Shown here piece by piece: positions 1 to 7,768 of a DNA stretch of 64,000 nucleotides (within the stretch, counting starts at the first letter, position 1; each line of letters begins with the position of its first letter). The stretch is from contig NZ_CP093342.1 of assembly GCF_022637555.1 (NCBI RefSeq), forward strand, positions 2,170,001 to 2,234,000, given 5' to 3'. Origin of the DNA: Microbacterium sp. H1-D42 (GTDB taxonomy: Bacteria > Actinomycetota > Actinomycetes > Actinomycetales > Microbacteriaceae). A program made the position numbers and the translations under genes. The notes beneath the pieces are model-generated. The model ran no database searches and was not told the origin of the DNA. It saw only the letters and a program-made list of their open reading frames with translations.

Positions 1-532
1 GCGCGACATCGTCGCCAGTTGAGATCGACGCGGCAGTCATCGGATCGAACCGCTCCGCTGCGCACGCCTCGTTCCTGGCATCCGTCTCGCTGTAGAACGG
101 ACGACTGGCCAGCAGCCATGCGGGGTCCGTGCGCTTGAGGCGGTCGGCTTCGTACCGCGCGGCGAGCGCTGCGTGGTCTTCGCCCCCTTCGAATGCGCAG
201 GTCGTATCGACGAAGACCGCTCGTTCGATCGGCATCCGCTCGGCGACGGCGGCGAGCACCGTACCGCCGTAGGAATGCCCTATCGCCTGGATGCGCGCGC
301 CAGGAGCGCGCGCGGCGAGCGTCTCGACGACGTCGTCGGCGACGGATGCCACGGTGCAGCGTTCATCGCGGGGCGACAACCCGTGCCCCGGCAGGTCGAG
401 CGCGATCACGCGGAAGCCGTTGTCGGCCAGCAGCGGCGCGATGCGCCACCAGCTCTCTGCCGAGCCCATCATTCCGTGCAGCAGCAGGGCGACGCGATCG
501 CCCGACCCGGTCTCGATCGCGTTCAGCAGCAT
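1..532 (-). CDS. Alpha/beta hydrolase, 3' part outside the window
   Basis: This is a serine hydrolase of the alpha/beta fold, cut by the window start; 177 residues are visible. After the ATG the protein shows the oxyanion-loop motif LLLHGMMGS (residues 17-25), a strand ending in ALDLPGHG, and the nucleophile elbow GHSYGG. The catalytic histidine would lie in the missing part. An in-frame TTG four codons upstream is an alternative start, but the ATG fits the family better. The fold cannot tell the substrate; esterase, lipase or epoxide-hydrolase-like activity are all possible. It is transcribed away from the HNH gene. I derived it by translating the reverse strand; the reading frame is open to base 1. 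Confidence 0.85.
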   Translation of the reverse strand, partial: MLLNAIETGSGDRVALLLHGMMGSAESWWRIAPLLADNGFRVIALDLPGHGLSPRDERCTVASVADDVVETLAARAPGARIQAIGHSYGGTVLAAVAERMPIERAVFVDTTCAFEGGEDHAALAARYEADRLKRTDPAWLLASRPFYSETDARNEACAAERFDPMTAASISTGDDVA

Positions 533-574
533 CCAGTCAGTCAAGCAGATGCGTCGAAGGATGCCCCTGTGCCT

Positions 575-645
575 CGGTCGTTATGCGAGCCGCAGGCGGG
601 TCTCCCTCTCTCCCGGTCGTTGAGCGAGCCGCAGGCGAGTCGAAA
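575..645. repeat. Two copies of an intergenic repeat
   Basis: Two near-identical units, 575-602 and 614-645, share the core CGGTCGTT-N2-GCGAGCCGCAGG. The second ends in GCGAGTCGAAAC; the first is truncated and diverged. They lie between the hydrolase and the HNH gene and code for nothing I can support. From memory, similar GGTCGTTGAGCGAG...GAGTCGAAACG elements are common between genes in Microbacteriaceae. That frequency is recalled, not shown by this window. Confidence 0.6.
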
Positions 646-737
646 CGGGCTGAGTGAGCGCCAGCGAGCCGAAGTCCAAGAACCCCAAATCCCAGACATT
701 ACACCGACACTCACATGCTAATATCTCCATCAAAGCC

Positions 738-766
738 TTGCCAGTGTCGTAACTCTGTTCTACACT
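738..766 (+). promoter_or_regulatory. Promoter of the HNH gene
   Basis: The -35 TTGCCA (738-743) and -10 TACACT (761-766) are separated by 17 bases. The predicted start of transcription, 7 bases after the -10, is the A of the ATG at 773, so the mRNA would be leaderless. Confidence 0.6.
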
Positions 767-772
767 GAAAGC

Positions 773-2416
773 ATGTCCACCCCATACCTCGACCGCCTCT
801 CACAGCAGAACGCGCTGCTGGATGAGTGGGTCGCGGTGCGGGAGGAGATCAACCGGGCAGAAGCCCGCGCCGCCGCGCTGTTGGCGCGGCGGGCTGTGCT
901 GATGGAAGCGGACGCAGACGAGCAACCCGTGCATCGGGAGGCGATCTGGCGGTCGATGGTCGCGGAGTACTCCGCCGCAGGTCACATCGCCAAAGGCACC
1001 GCCGAACGCGCCTTCGGCGACGCGCAATGGCTGGCCACCGACCAGTTCGCTCTGCTGCGGGACTCGTTCGAAGCAGGCAGCATCACCGCCGCGCACGTGC
1101 GGGAGATCCTGCTCGCCGCCTCGCCCGTTCACGAGGCCATCGCCGCCGGCACCCTCACCCCCGACACCCTCGACCTCTACCAAACCGCGGCCGTCGTGTT
1201 CGCCGAGGTCGAGGCTCCCGCCCGGACGCGCGCGCACGCCCGCGAGGTCGCGGCGGCATTGGCCGGGCTGACGATTAACGAGAAGCACGAACGCGCAACC
1301 CACGAGCGCACCGTCACCGTGAAGTCCGTCGGCGACGGAATGGCCATCCTGCAGATCCTGCTCCCCGAACATCTCGCCGTGGCGATCCTGGACCGCCTCA
1401 CCCAGATGGCCCGCCACCAGAAGCAGCACCCCGAAGACCGCGACCCCACCCTCCCCATCGACGAAGACGCCATCGACGAAATGCTCCACGGCAACCCCGA
1501 GTACCACGACCCCGACAACGAACCGGAAGCAGAACCGGCGCCGGCATCGGCGCCAGGGGCGAAGGTGATCTTCGGGACCAGCGACACCTTCACCCGCGAC
1601 CCCTTCGACGAAGAAGAGGACGAGGTCTACTACAACGGCGAATACGTCCCACCAGACGAGAACCGCTTCCGAAACGACCCCAACGCGTACTGGGACTGGG
1701 TCGAACAGATGATCACCACCCCACCGGACATCATCCACATCCCCACCGACACCCGCACCATGGATCAGATCCGCGCCGACCTGCTCACCGACCTGCTCCT
1801 GTGCGCCGATCCCTCTCAGATCCACGGCACGGGTCTGGAGAACATCACCGCCACCATCCAAGTCACCATCGCCGCAACCACCCTCACCGACGCCGATGAC
1901 CACCCCGCGCAGTTGGACGGACACGGGGAACTCCACCCCGACATCGCACGGCAACTCGCCGGCATGAACAACGGCTGGACTCGACTGTTCCTCGACCCCA
2001 CCGGCATGGTCACCGAAACCGACACCTACACCCCCACCACCGGCATGAAACGCCACCTCCGCGCCCGCGACCAACACTGCCGCTTCCCCGGCTGCCGCAT
2101 GCCCGTCCACCGCACCGAGATCGACCACACCCACGACCACGCCCTCGGCGGACCGACCTCCATCGACAACCTCGCCCACCTCTGCAAGACCCACCACGCC
2201 CTCAAGCACCCCGACATCTCAGACGAGCACCGCTGGACCGCAATGCAGTTGCCTAACTCCGACATCACCTGGACGGCCCCCAACGGACGCACCTACAGCG
2301 ATGCTCCACCCCGACGCGTCATGTTCGTGCCATCCGGAGCCCCGACCCCTGCAGACCGCCACACCTGGCACACCCCGGCCACGGGACAACCACCGGAATC
2401 CGACGCACCCTTCTGA
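773..2416 (+). CDS. DUF222 / HNH endonuclease domain protein (13E12 family)
   Basis: This 547-residue protein has the N-terminal DUF222 region (about residues 1-330) of the actinobacterial 13E12 repeat family. An acidic linker around residues 240-310 and an HNH nuclease motif near the C-terminus (about 424-478) follow: the zinc-binding-like CRFPGC, then TEIDHTHDHALGG and HLCKTHHALKH. The HNH histidines are present, so the nuclease is probably active. Family members occur in many copies in actinobacterial genomes; their target is not established. The ATG fits a leaderless transcript. The gene contains no copy of the hexamer GGATGC/GCATCC that is frequent in its neighbours, and repeats lie on both sides, which together suggest a mobile or recently acquired gene. 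Confidence 0.9.
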   Translation: MSTPYLDRLSQQNALLDEWVAVREEINRAEARAAALLARRAVLMEADADEQPVHREAIWRSMVAEYSAAGHIAKGTAERAFGDAQWLATDQFALLRDSFEAGSITAAHVREILLAASPVHEAIAAGTLTPDTLDLYQTAAVVFAEVEAPARTRAHAREVAAALAGLTINEKHERATHERTVTVKSVGDGMAILQILLPEHLAVAILDRLTQMARHQKQHPEDRDPTLPIDEDAIDEMLHGNPEYHDPDNEPEAEPAPASAPGAKVIFGTSDTFTRDPFDEEEDEVYYNGEYVPPDENRFRNDPNAYWDWVEQMITTPPDIIHIPTDTRTMDQIRADLLTDLLLCADPSQIHGTGLENITATIQVTIAATTLTDADDHPAQLDGHGELHPDIARQLAGMNNGWTRLFLDPTGMVTETDTYTPTTGMKRHLRARDQHCRFPGCRMPVHRTEIDHTHDHALGGPTSIDNLAHLCKTHHALKHPDISDEHRWTAMQLPNSDITWTAPNGRTYSDAPPRRVMFVPSGAPTPADRHTWHTPATGQPPESDAPF

Positions 2417-2461
2417 ATGGTTGGATTGCGCAACCGACGCACCATTCTGAACGATCGGATA
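2401..2461. repeat. Direct repeat at the 3' end of the HNH gene
   Basis: Bases 2401-2427 and 2435-2461 match at 22 of 27 positions. The first copy holds the HNH stop codon, and the second repeats the TTCTGAA context in non-coding DNA. The rest of the gap to 2577 shows no gene. Confidence 0.6.
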
Positions 2462-2577
2462 CGCGGGGGCGCATCTGGTGAACGCGCGGTGCGGTCCGCG
2501 CAATCTCCCTAACTACGCCGGCCGCCGAGAGCGAGGGCGTCTTAGTCGAACGCGCCGCCGAGCAGAGGCCTCCCCGC

Positions 2578-3096
2578 TCAGGAAACCTGCATCGGCGATG
2601 TCTGCATGTCGACAGAGCCGAAGGGGAACGGATAGAAGAACGTTCCGGTGCCGTCCCAGTCGGTGAGAGGGATCAGCGCGAACCAGACCTGACTGATCAC
2701 CACTGATGCGACGACGAGAATGACGATCGCGGCGGCAGCACGATCGACGATGCGGATCGCCGACGGAACATCGACCGCACGGCGCAGCACCCTCGTCAAC
2801 GCCCAGAACACGATCACGGCGATCGCCGCGAGGATCAGCGGGCTCGGTCGCAGCGTGAGATTCACGCAGGTCGGCGCGACGTCAGTCGGATTGCCGGCGG
2901 CATCGATGAAACCGCCATCGCTGACACCACCAGGACAGAATCCCTTGCTCGCCGACATGAACGCTGCGTAGCCCAGCGCCGCGAGCACCCCGACGACCAG
3001 CAATCGACGGATGCGCGCCACGACCTCGAAACCCGGCAGCGCCGACGTCACCGTCGGCGCCCCCGTCGACGCGTCGACTTCAGCTGACTGCGACAT
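2578..3096 (-). CDS. Hypothetical membrane protein
   Basis: I do not recognise a family for this 172-residue protein. It has a short cytoplasmic N-terminus, then three hydrophobic segments: about residues 32-48 (LLVVGVLAALGYAAFMSA), 88-105 (LILAAIAVIVFWALTRV) and 122-142 (AAAAIVILVVASVVISQVWFA). A loop between the first two contains two cysteines (GFCPGG and APTCVN) that could form an extracytoplasmic disulfide. The C-terminus is short and aromatic. The start at 3096 was chosen because AGGGAG lies 7 bases before the ATG; an upstream in-frame start would add 11 residues without a better ribosome site. It lies downstream of the peroxiredoxin pseudogene on the same strand. Confidence 0.75.
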   Translation of the reverse strand: MSQSAEVDASTGAPTVTSALPGFEVVARIRRLLVVGVLAALGYAAFMSASKGFCPGGVSDGGFIDAAGNPTDVAPTCVNLTLRPSPLILAAIAVIVFWALTRVLRRAVDVPSAIRIVDRAAAAIVILVVASVVISQVWFALIPLTDWDGTGTFFYPFPFGSVDMQTSPMQVS

Positions 3097-3154
3097 GCTG
3101 ACTCCCTGTCTGCGGACACCACGCGCCATGTATCACCGCGCGGACCGTCTCACC

Positions 3155-3545
3155 TTATCGGCAGAGCGTCAGTCGCGGCCGTAGCCCGTACACCCTCGCG
3201 GCCCCGGCGTCCCCAAGCTCTGCGAAATGGTCGCGGAAGTCGCAGGCCTCGCTCGTGCGTCCGCGAGCACCGGGGATCGTATTCCAGCCGGGTGGCAGCT
3301 CTGCCGCTGGGTCGCCAGTGAGCGGATAGACGTAGATGATGGTGCGCCCCGAGCCGAAGCGATACCGTGCTGCCATCGGTTGCCGGCAGGGTGAGCTCCG
3401 GCAGCGACTAGCCCGCGAGGTGGGCTGCGCCGCCGTCGTCGACCGGCACCGGCAGATCCACCGGCAAGTCAGTCAGCACGGGCAAGTCCGTCAGCACAGG
3501 CAAGTCCGTCAGCAAGTCCGGCCGCGCCGTTCCATGATCAGGCAT
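3155..3545 (-). pseudogene. Decayed peroxiredoxin (AhpC/TSA type)
   Basis: Three pieces of one peroxiredoxin can be read. Frame one starts at ATG 3545, overlapping the AlaX-like stop, and gives 45 residues ending PVDDGGAAHLAG before a TAG at 3408-3410. Without the TAG the same frame continues as LPELTLPATDGSTVSL, the usual N-terminal strand. A frameshift at about 3347-3358 moves the reading to another frame, which carries GRTIIYVYPLTGDP, LPPGWNTIPGARG and FRDHFAELG down to the stop at 3155. In intact homologues the loop reads GARGCTPxxC; here the first, peroxidatic cysteine is arginine (CGC, 3257-3259), while the second remains (3242-3244). Similarity ends after VYGL, so roughly the last third is missing. 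It cannot make an active enzyme. Confidence 0.85.
3456..3520. repeat. 18-bp tandem repeat inside the pseudogene
   Basis: Units at 3474-3491 and 3492-3509 differ by one base, with partial copies on both sides. On the minus strand, in the frame of the pseudogene start, they read TDLPVL-TDLPVL-TDLPV, so the repeat grew in frame near the N-terminus. Confidence 0.75.
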
Positions 3546-4413
3546 CGGATGCCAGGGACGGGGCCGGCACGGCGGTCGTCGTCATCACCAGCAGCTGCGG
3601 ATCGCTCAGGTCGAGCGACACGGTGATCGACGCGAACTCCCCGAGCGAGGTGACGTGCGTGCCGCCGCACAGGAACCCGACCCCACCCTCGGGCAGGTCG
3701 CACCGCCACGAACGGCGGTCGATGATCGACGGGCCTTCCGTGTCGATCCGGCTGGCAGCATCCGATGCCACCCACTCGGCCAGCTTCGCGTTGATCCGCG
3801 CTTCGCGGTCCGGGAGTGACGACGCGAAGCCCTCCGAGTCGAAGCCGGCCTTGCGCAGGCTCTTACCCAGCCGGTACTCGTCGACGCTGCCATCGGAGTG
3901 GATTCGGCTGGATTGGTTCGACCGGCCCTCGAAATCGGGATTGCCCAGTGGGTCCGTGCCGATCTCCTTGCGCCACAGGTCCGCGAGGGCGGCGTCCAGC
4001 GCGAGGGATGCCAGATGGCACGCCGTGTGGCCGCGACTCAGTGCGGCTCGGCGGTCAGCATCCACTTCCATCGCGACAACAGCACCAGCCGCGACCGAAG
4101 CGGGGATGTCGCCTGCGACGCGATGGCCGACCAGCCAGGTCCAGCCCTCGCCGCCACGCTTGACAGGGATGTCCGTGCCGACGGCGAGCGTGCCCTCGTC
4201 GCTGATCGCCGCCATCACCGCCTCGGCGATGTCGACCCGCGCATCCCCGACGCGCATGATCCCGGCATCCCCCGGCTGATCCGGCCAGGTGTGGTCCACC
4301 GGGTGGAAGGGTGTCGCATCGACGACGATCACCGACGCGTCGCGGTCGACGAGGAGCACCTCGCCCTCGCCGGTCGTGGATCCGTCGGGGAAGGAGACGT
4401 GCGTCGGCTGCAT
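3538..4413 (-). CDS. AlaX-like alanyl-tRNA editing / metal-dependent hydrolase
   Basis: This 291-residue protein resembles the stand-alone editing domains of alanyl-tRNA synthetase, which hydrolyse Ser- or Gly-tRNA(Ala). It has the N-terminal barrel motif DATPFHPVDHTWPDQPGD, the zinc motif HTACH (HxxxH) in the middle and the second motif CGGTH near the C-terminus, so the four expected metal ligands (His, His, Cys, His) are present. Substrate specificity cannot be told from sequence. The start is the ATG at 4413: a -10 box TAGCGT (4421-4426) lies 7 bases before it, as in a leaderless mRNA. Its stop overlaps the start of the peroxiredoxin pseudogene by 8 bases, so the two were once probably co-translated. 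Confidence 0.85.
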   Translation of the reverse strand: MQPTHVSFPDGSTTGEGEVLLVDRDASVIVVDATPFHPVDHTWPDQPGDAGIMRVGDARVDIAEAVMAAISDEGTLAVGTDIPVKRGGEGWTWLVGHRVAGDIPASVAAGAVVAMEVDADRRAALSRGHTACHLASLALDAALADLWRKEIGTDPLGNPDFEGRSNQSSRIHSDGSVDEYRLGKSLRKAGFDSEGFASSLPDREARINAKLAEWVASDAASRIDTEGPSIIDRRSWRCDLPEGGVGFLCGGTHVTSLGEFASITVSLDLSDPQLLVMTTTAVPAPSLASDA

Positions 4414-4451
4414 GACCAATACGCTACGCGACTGCGACGCAGTCGCAGCGC

Positions 4452-5603
4452 TCAGCCGGTGACGACCTGCGCGGTGCCGACGCTGGCGTCTGGCCCCATC
4501 TCGGCGGCGATGCGGTTCGCTTCTTCGATGAGCGTGGCGACGATGTCCTCCTCGGGCACGGTCTTGATGACCTCGCCCTTCACGAAGATCTGGCCCTTGC
4601 CGTTGCCGGAGGCCACACCGAGATCCGCCTCGCGCGCCTCACCAGGGCCGTTGACGACGCAGCCCATCACGGCCACGCGCAGCGGAACCGTCATGTCCTT
4701 CAGCCCCTCGGTGACAGCATCCGCCAGCGAGTAGACGTCGACCTGTGCGCGCCCGCACGACGGGCACGACACGATCTCGAGCTTGCGCTCGCGCAGGTTC
4801 AGCGACTGCAGGATCTGATGGCCGACCTTGACCTCCTCGGCCGGCGGCGCCGACAGCGAGACGCGGATGGTGTCGCCGATGCCCTCGCCGAGCAGGATGC
4901 CGAACGCCGTGGCGCTCTTGATCGTGCCCTGGAAGGCCGGCCCGGCCTCGGTCACGCCGAGGTGCAGGGGCCAGTCGCCACGTTCGGCGAGCTGCCGGTA
5001 GGCCTTCACCATGACGACGGGGTCGTTGTGCTTGACCGAGATCTTGAAGTCGTGGAAGTCGTGCTCCTCGAACAGCGACGCTTCCCAGACGGCGCTCTCC
5101 ACGAGCGCCTCAGCCGTCGCCTTGCCGTACTTCTGCAGCAGGCGAGGATCGAGCGATCCGGCGTTCACACCGATGCGCAGCGACACACCCGCAGCCTTCG
5201 CCGCGGCGGCGATGGCGCCCACCTGGTCGTCGAACTTGCGGATGTTGCCCGGGTTGACGCGCACCGCACCGCAGCCGGCGTCGATGGCCTGGAAGACGTA
5301 CTTCGGCTGGAAGTGGATGTCGGCGATCACCGGGATCTGGCTCTTCTGCGCGATGATGTGCAGCACATCCGCGTCATCCTGCGACGGCACGGCGACGCGC
5401 ACGATCTCGCATCCGGATGCCGTGAGCTCGGCGATCTGCTGCAGCGTGCCGTTGATGTCGGTGGTCTTGGTCGTCGTCATCGACTGAACGCTCACCGGGG
5501 CGTTGCCACCGACGAGCACCTTGCCGACCCGGATCTGACGGGACTTGCGACGAGGGGCGAGGACTTCGGGGACGCGCGGCATCCCAAGATTCACTGCGGG
5601 CAC
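4452..5603 (-). CDS. ispG: 4-hydroxy-3-methylbut-2-enyl diphosphate synthase (MEP pathway)
   Basis: IspG (GcpE) is a [4Fe-4S] enzyme that reductively converts 2-C-methyl-D-erythritol 2,4-cyclodiphosphate to HMBPP, the penultimate step of the MEP isoprenoid pathway. The 383-residue sequence shows the TIM-barrel opening [26 protein letters not shown], and the cluster-binding cysteines in SCPSCGR and [10 protein letters not shown]. All key residues are intact. GTG at 5603 is directly preceded by GGGGGA, which is too close; GTG at 5594 lies 8 bases after GGGGGAG and may be the true start ([10 protein letters not shown]). In many actinobacteria ispG sits beside rip1 and dxr; here about 5 kb separates them. 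Confidence 0.97.
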   Translation of the reverse strand: MPAVNLGMPRVPEVLAPRRKSRQIRVGKVLVGGNAPVSVQSMTTTKTTDINGTLQQIAELTASGCEIVRVAVPSQDDADVLHIIAQKSQIPVIADIHFQPKYVFQAIDAGCGAVRVNPGNIRKFDDQVGAIAAAAKAAGVSLRIGVNAGSLDPRLLQKYGKATAEALVESAVWEASLFEEHDFHDFKISVKHNDPVVMVKAYRQLAERGDWPLHLGVTEAGPAFQGTIKSATAFGILLGEGIGDTIRVSLSAPPAEEVKVGHQILQSLNLRERKLEIVSCPSCGRAQVDVYSLADAVTEGLKDMTVPLRVAVMGCVVNGPGEAREADLGVASGNGKGQIFVKGEVIKTVPEEDIVATLIEEANRIAAEMGPDASVGTAQVVTG

Positions 5604-5705
5604 TCCCCCACTTTACTTCGCAGGATGACCTGCAGGCTGGATGGGGCCCGTATCCCGCCGTCCTGCGGCGCGGTCACACGCCCGCGCACGGCGACGCGGA
5701 TGTGA

Positions 5706-5711
5706 TACTTT
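5706..5711 (+). promoter_or_regulatory. -10 box of the trp leader transcript
   Basis: TACTTT ends 7 bases before the A of the leader-peptide ATG at 5718, so the leader mRNA is predicted to start at its own AUG. No clear -35 is visible. Confidence 0.5.
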
Positions 5712-5717
5712 CAGCCC

Positions 5718-5753
5718 ATGTCCGCGAACCTCACCTGGTGGCCCGCCTGTTAG
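5718..5753 (+). CDS. trpL: trp operon leader peptide
   Basis: This eleven-residue ORF, MSANLTWWPAC, ends with TAG at 5751-5753. Two consecutive tryptophan codons and the position between a promoter and a terminator hairpin mark it as an attenuation leader peptide. When charged tRNA-Trp is scarce, the ribosome should stall at TGG-TGG and let the antiterminator form. It is too short for normal gene finding and was read directly from the sequence. Confidence 0.85.
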   Translation: MSANLTWWPAC

Positions 5754-5808
5754 GCGGTGCGTTCGCGAATCCAGAACCAGACCGCCTTCCGGGGCGGTCT
5801 TTCTTTTT
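5753..5808 (+). promoter_or_regulatory. trp attenuator: antiterminator and terminator
   Basis: The terminator stem AGACCGCC (5779-5786) pairs with GGCGGTCT (5793-5800) and is followed by TTCTTTTT. GGCGGT at 5753-5758, just after the leader stop, can pair instead with ACCGCC (5781-5786), which would break the terminator. Leader bases 5744-5748 (CCGCC) can also pair with GGCGG, giving the pause/protector hairpin. These mutually exclusive pairings are the classic transcription attenuator. Confidence 0.8.
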
Positions 5809-5841
5809 CCCGCGCCGGATGCCCGAACTCAGGAGACACCG

Positions 5842-7722
5842 ATGACCTCTGCTCTGCCCGAACGCATCCGGGGCCTCGCGTCCGATCCGAACGCGTCGTT
5901 CGTGCTGATCGCGCGCGACGGCGGCATCGAGCTGCTCGCGGGCGACGTCATCGACGTCGAGACGCTGGCGGAAATCCCTCTGGATGACCAGGGCGGGCTT
6001 CGCGAGGTGTTCGCGATGGTGCCGTACCGACAGGTGCGCGAGCGCGGATTCGTCGCGCAGGACGACGGCACTCCGCTGCGCTGTGTGCTCGTCGAAGAGC
6101 ACGAGACGCTGGATGCTGCCGAACTGATGTCGGCGCTGCCGGCCGACCCGATCGCGCTGCGCGGCGGAGGGTTCGACATCTCCGATGAGGACTACGCCGA
6201 GATCGTCCAGCGTGTCATCGCCGAGGAGATCGGCCGCGGTGAGGGCGCGAACTTCGTCATCCGCCGCGACTACCGTGCGAGCTTCGAGTGCAACGACCGC
6301 ATTGCGGCGCTCACCTGGTTCCGCGCGCTGCTCGAGCAGGAACGAGGGGCGTACTGGACGTTCGCTGTCATCACGCCCGGCGAGATCGCCGTCGGCGCCA
6401 GCCCTGAAGCGCACGTCGTCGCCCGAGAAGGCGTCGTCACTATGAACCCGATCTCAGGCACCTTCCGTCATCCGGCAGGCGGGGCGACCCGCGAGTCGCT
6501 GACCGAGTTCCTCTCCTCGACGAAGGAGACAGAGGAGCTGTTCATGGTCGTCGACGAAGAGCTGAAGATGATGAGCCAGGTGTGCTCGGACGGCGGGCGG
6601 ATCACCGGCCCGCACCTGAAGGAGATGTCGCGCCTGACGCACACCGAGTACATGCTCCGAGGACGCAGCAGGCTCGACCCGCGTGACATCCTGCGCGAGA
6701 CGATGTTCGCCCCGACCGTCACCGGGTCTCCGATGCAGAACGCCTGCGCCGTCATCCGGCGCCACGAGCGCACGCCGCGGGGCTACTACTCGGGCGTCGC
6801 AGCCCTGTTCACGCCCAATGACGAGGGCGGCCATGACCTCGACGCGCCGATTCTGATCCGCACGGTCTACGTCGAGGACGGCCATCTGCGCGTGCCGGTG
6901 GGCGCCACGCTGGTGCGCCATTCGGATCCGATCGGCGAGGTCAACGAGACCCACGGCAAGGCGGCCGGTGTGCTCGGCGCCATCGGCGCGATCGAGCGCG
7001 ATCACGCCGCCGAGGCGCGCGACGACGACGCACCGACTGAGGGCCGGCTGGCCGACGACCCCGAGATCGCCGCTCTGCTGGCATCCCGCAACACCCGCCT
7101 CGCCGACTTCTGGATGCAGCCGCAGGACGTGCACGCCACAGAGCACTTCGCCGGGCGACGTGCGCTGGTCGTCGACGCCGAGGACCGCTTCACGACGATG
7201 CTCGCCCACCAGTTGCGCCACCTCGGTCTCGAGGTCGAGATCGCCGCGTGGGACGTCGTCACCGATGAGGCGGTGGATGCCGCAGATCTCGTCGTCTCCG
7301 GCCCCGGCCCCGGCGACCCCCGTGACGCCGCCTCGGCGCGCATCGCCCGCATGCAGCAGGTCGTCGCGCGCCGCCGTGCGAGCGGCGCGCCGCTGCTGGC
7401 CGTGTGCCTGAGCCATCAGATCCTCGCCGACAGTCTCGGCATCCAACTGGTGCCGCTGGATTCGCCGTATCAAGGAGTGCAGAAGACCGTTCCGGTGTTC
7501 GGGCAGGACGCTTCGGTCGGCTTCTACAACACGTTCACGGCGCGCGTCGCGCCCGGCACCACCCGCGTCGGCGATGCGGAGGTGTCATCGGATGCTGACA
7601 GTGGCGACGTCTACGCGCTGCGCGGCGAAGGCTTCGCCTCGGTCCAGGGGCACCTGGAGTCGATCCTGTCGCGTGACGGGATCGCCACACTGGAGCGTCT
7701 GGTGGCCCACGCGCTCGCGTGA
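5842..7722 (+). CDS. Fused anthranilate synthase (TrpE-TrpG), PhzE-like
   Basis: This 626-residue fusion has a chorismate-binding synthase domain (about residues 1-410) and a class I glutamine amidotransferase domain (about 440-626). The amidotransferase nucleophile is Cys522 in AVCLSHQ (family pattern GxCLGHQ, here Ser for Gly), and the His-x-Glu pair is in GHLES. The synthase part has ASPEAHV, MNPISGTFRHP and a conserved DEELKMM segment. Enzymes of this shape make anthranilate, or 2-amino-2-deoxyisochorismate in phenazine (PhzE) pathways. The Trp-Trp leader and attenuator upstream argue for anthranilate and tryptophan supply. A fused anthranilate synthase gene controlled by a trp attenuator has been reported in Streptomyces venezuelae, which fits. 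The start at 5842 is chosen because AGGAG lies 6 bases upstream; the frame is open further upstream but runs through the attenuator. Gene name would be trpEG or trpE(G). Confidence 0.88.
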   Translation: MTSALPERIRGLASDPNASFVLIARDGGIELLAGDVIDVETLAEIPLDDQGGLREVFAMVPYRQVRERGFVAQDDGTPLRCVLVEEHETLDAAELMSALPADPIALRGGGFDISDEDYAEIVQRVIAEEIGRGEGANFVIRRDYRASFECNDRIAALTWFRALLEQERGAYWTFAVITPGEIAVGASPEAHVVAREGVVTMNPISGTFRHPAGGATRESLTEFLSSTKETEELFMVVDEELKMMSQVCSDGGRITGPHLKEMSRLTHTEYMLRGRSRLDPRDILRETMFAPTVTGSPMQNACAVIRRHERTPRGYYSGVAALFTPNDEGGHDLDAPILIRTVYVEDGHLRVPVGATLVRHSDPIGEVNETHGKAAGVLGAIGAIERDHAAEARDDDAPTEGRLADDPEIAALLASRNTRLADFWMQPQDVHATEHFAGRRALVVDAEDRFTTMLAHQLRHLGLEVEIAAWDVVTDEAVDAADLVVSGPGPGDPRDAASARIARMQQVVARRRASGAPLLAVCLSHQILADSLGIQLVPLDSPYQGVQKTVPVFGQDASVGFYNTFTARVAPGTTRVGDAEVSSDADSGDVYALRGEGFASVQGHLESILSRDGIATLERLVAHALA

Positions 7723-7768
7723 GCCGTCGTCCGCTGCCTGAGGAGCACGGAGCGACCCCGCACCGAGG

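Noticed and set aside
575..645. Possible CRISPR or attachment site in the repeat pair
   Set aside because: Only two units, no regular spacers, no integrase or cas gene near.
800..2209. A 469-codon frame antisense to the HNH gene
   Set aside because: Gly/Val-rich shadow without motifs; the HNH motif is on the plus strand.
5641..5841. Longer N-terminus of trpEG starting at 5641
   Set aside because: It would translate through the leader peptide and terminator hairpin; AGGAG and ATG at 5842 explain the start.
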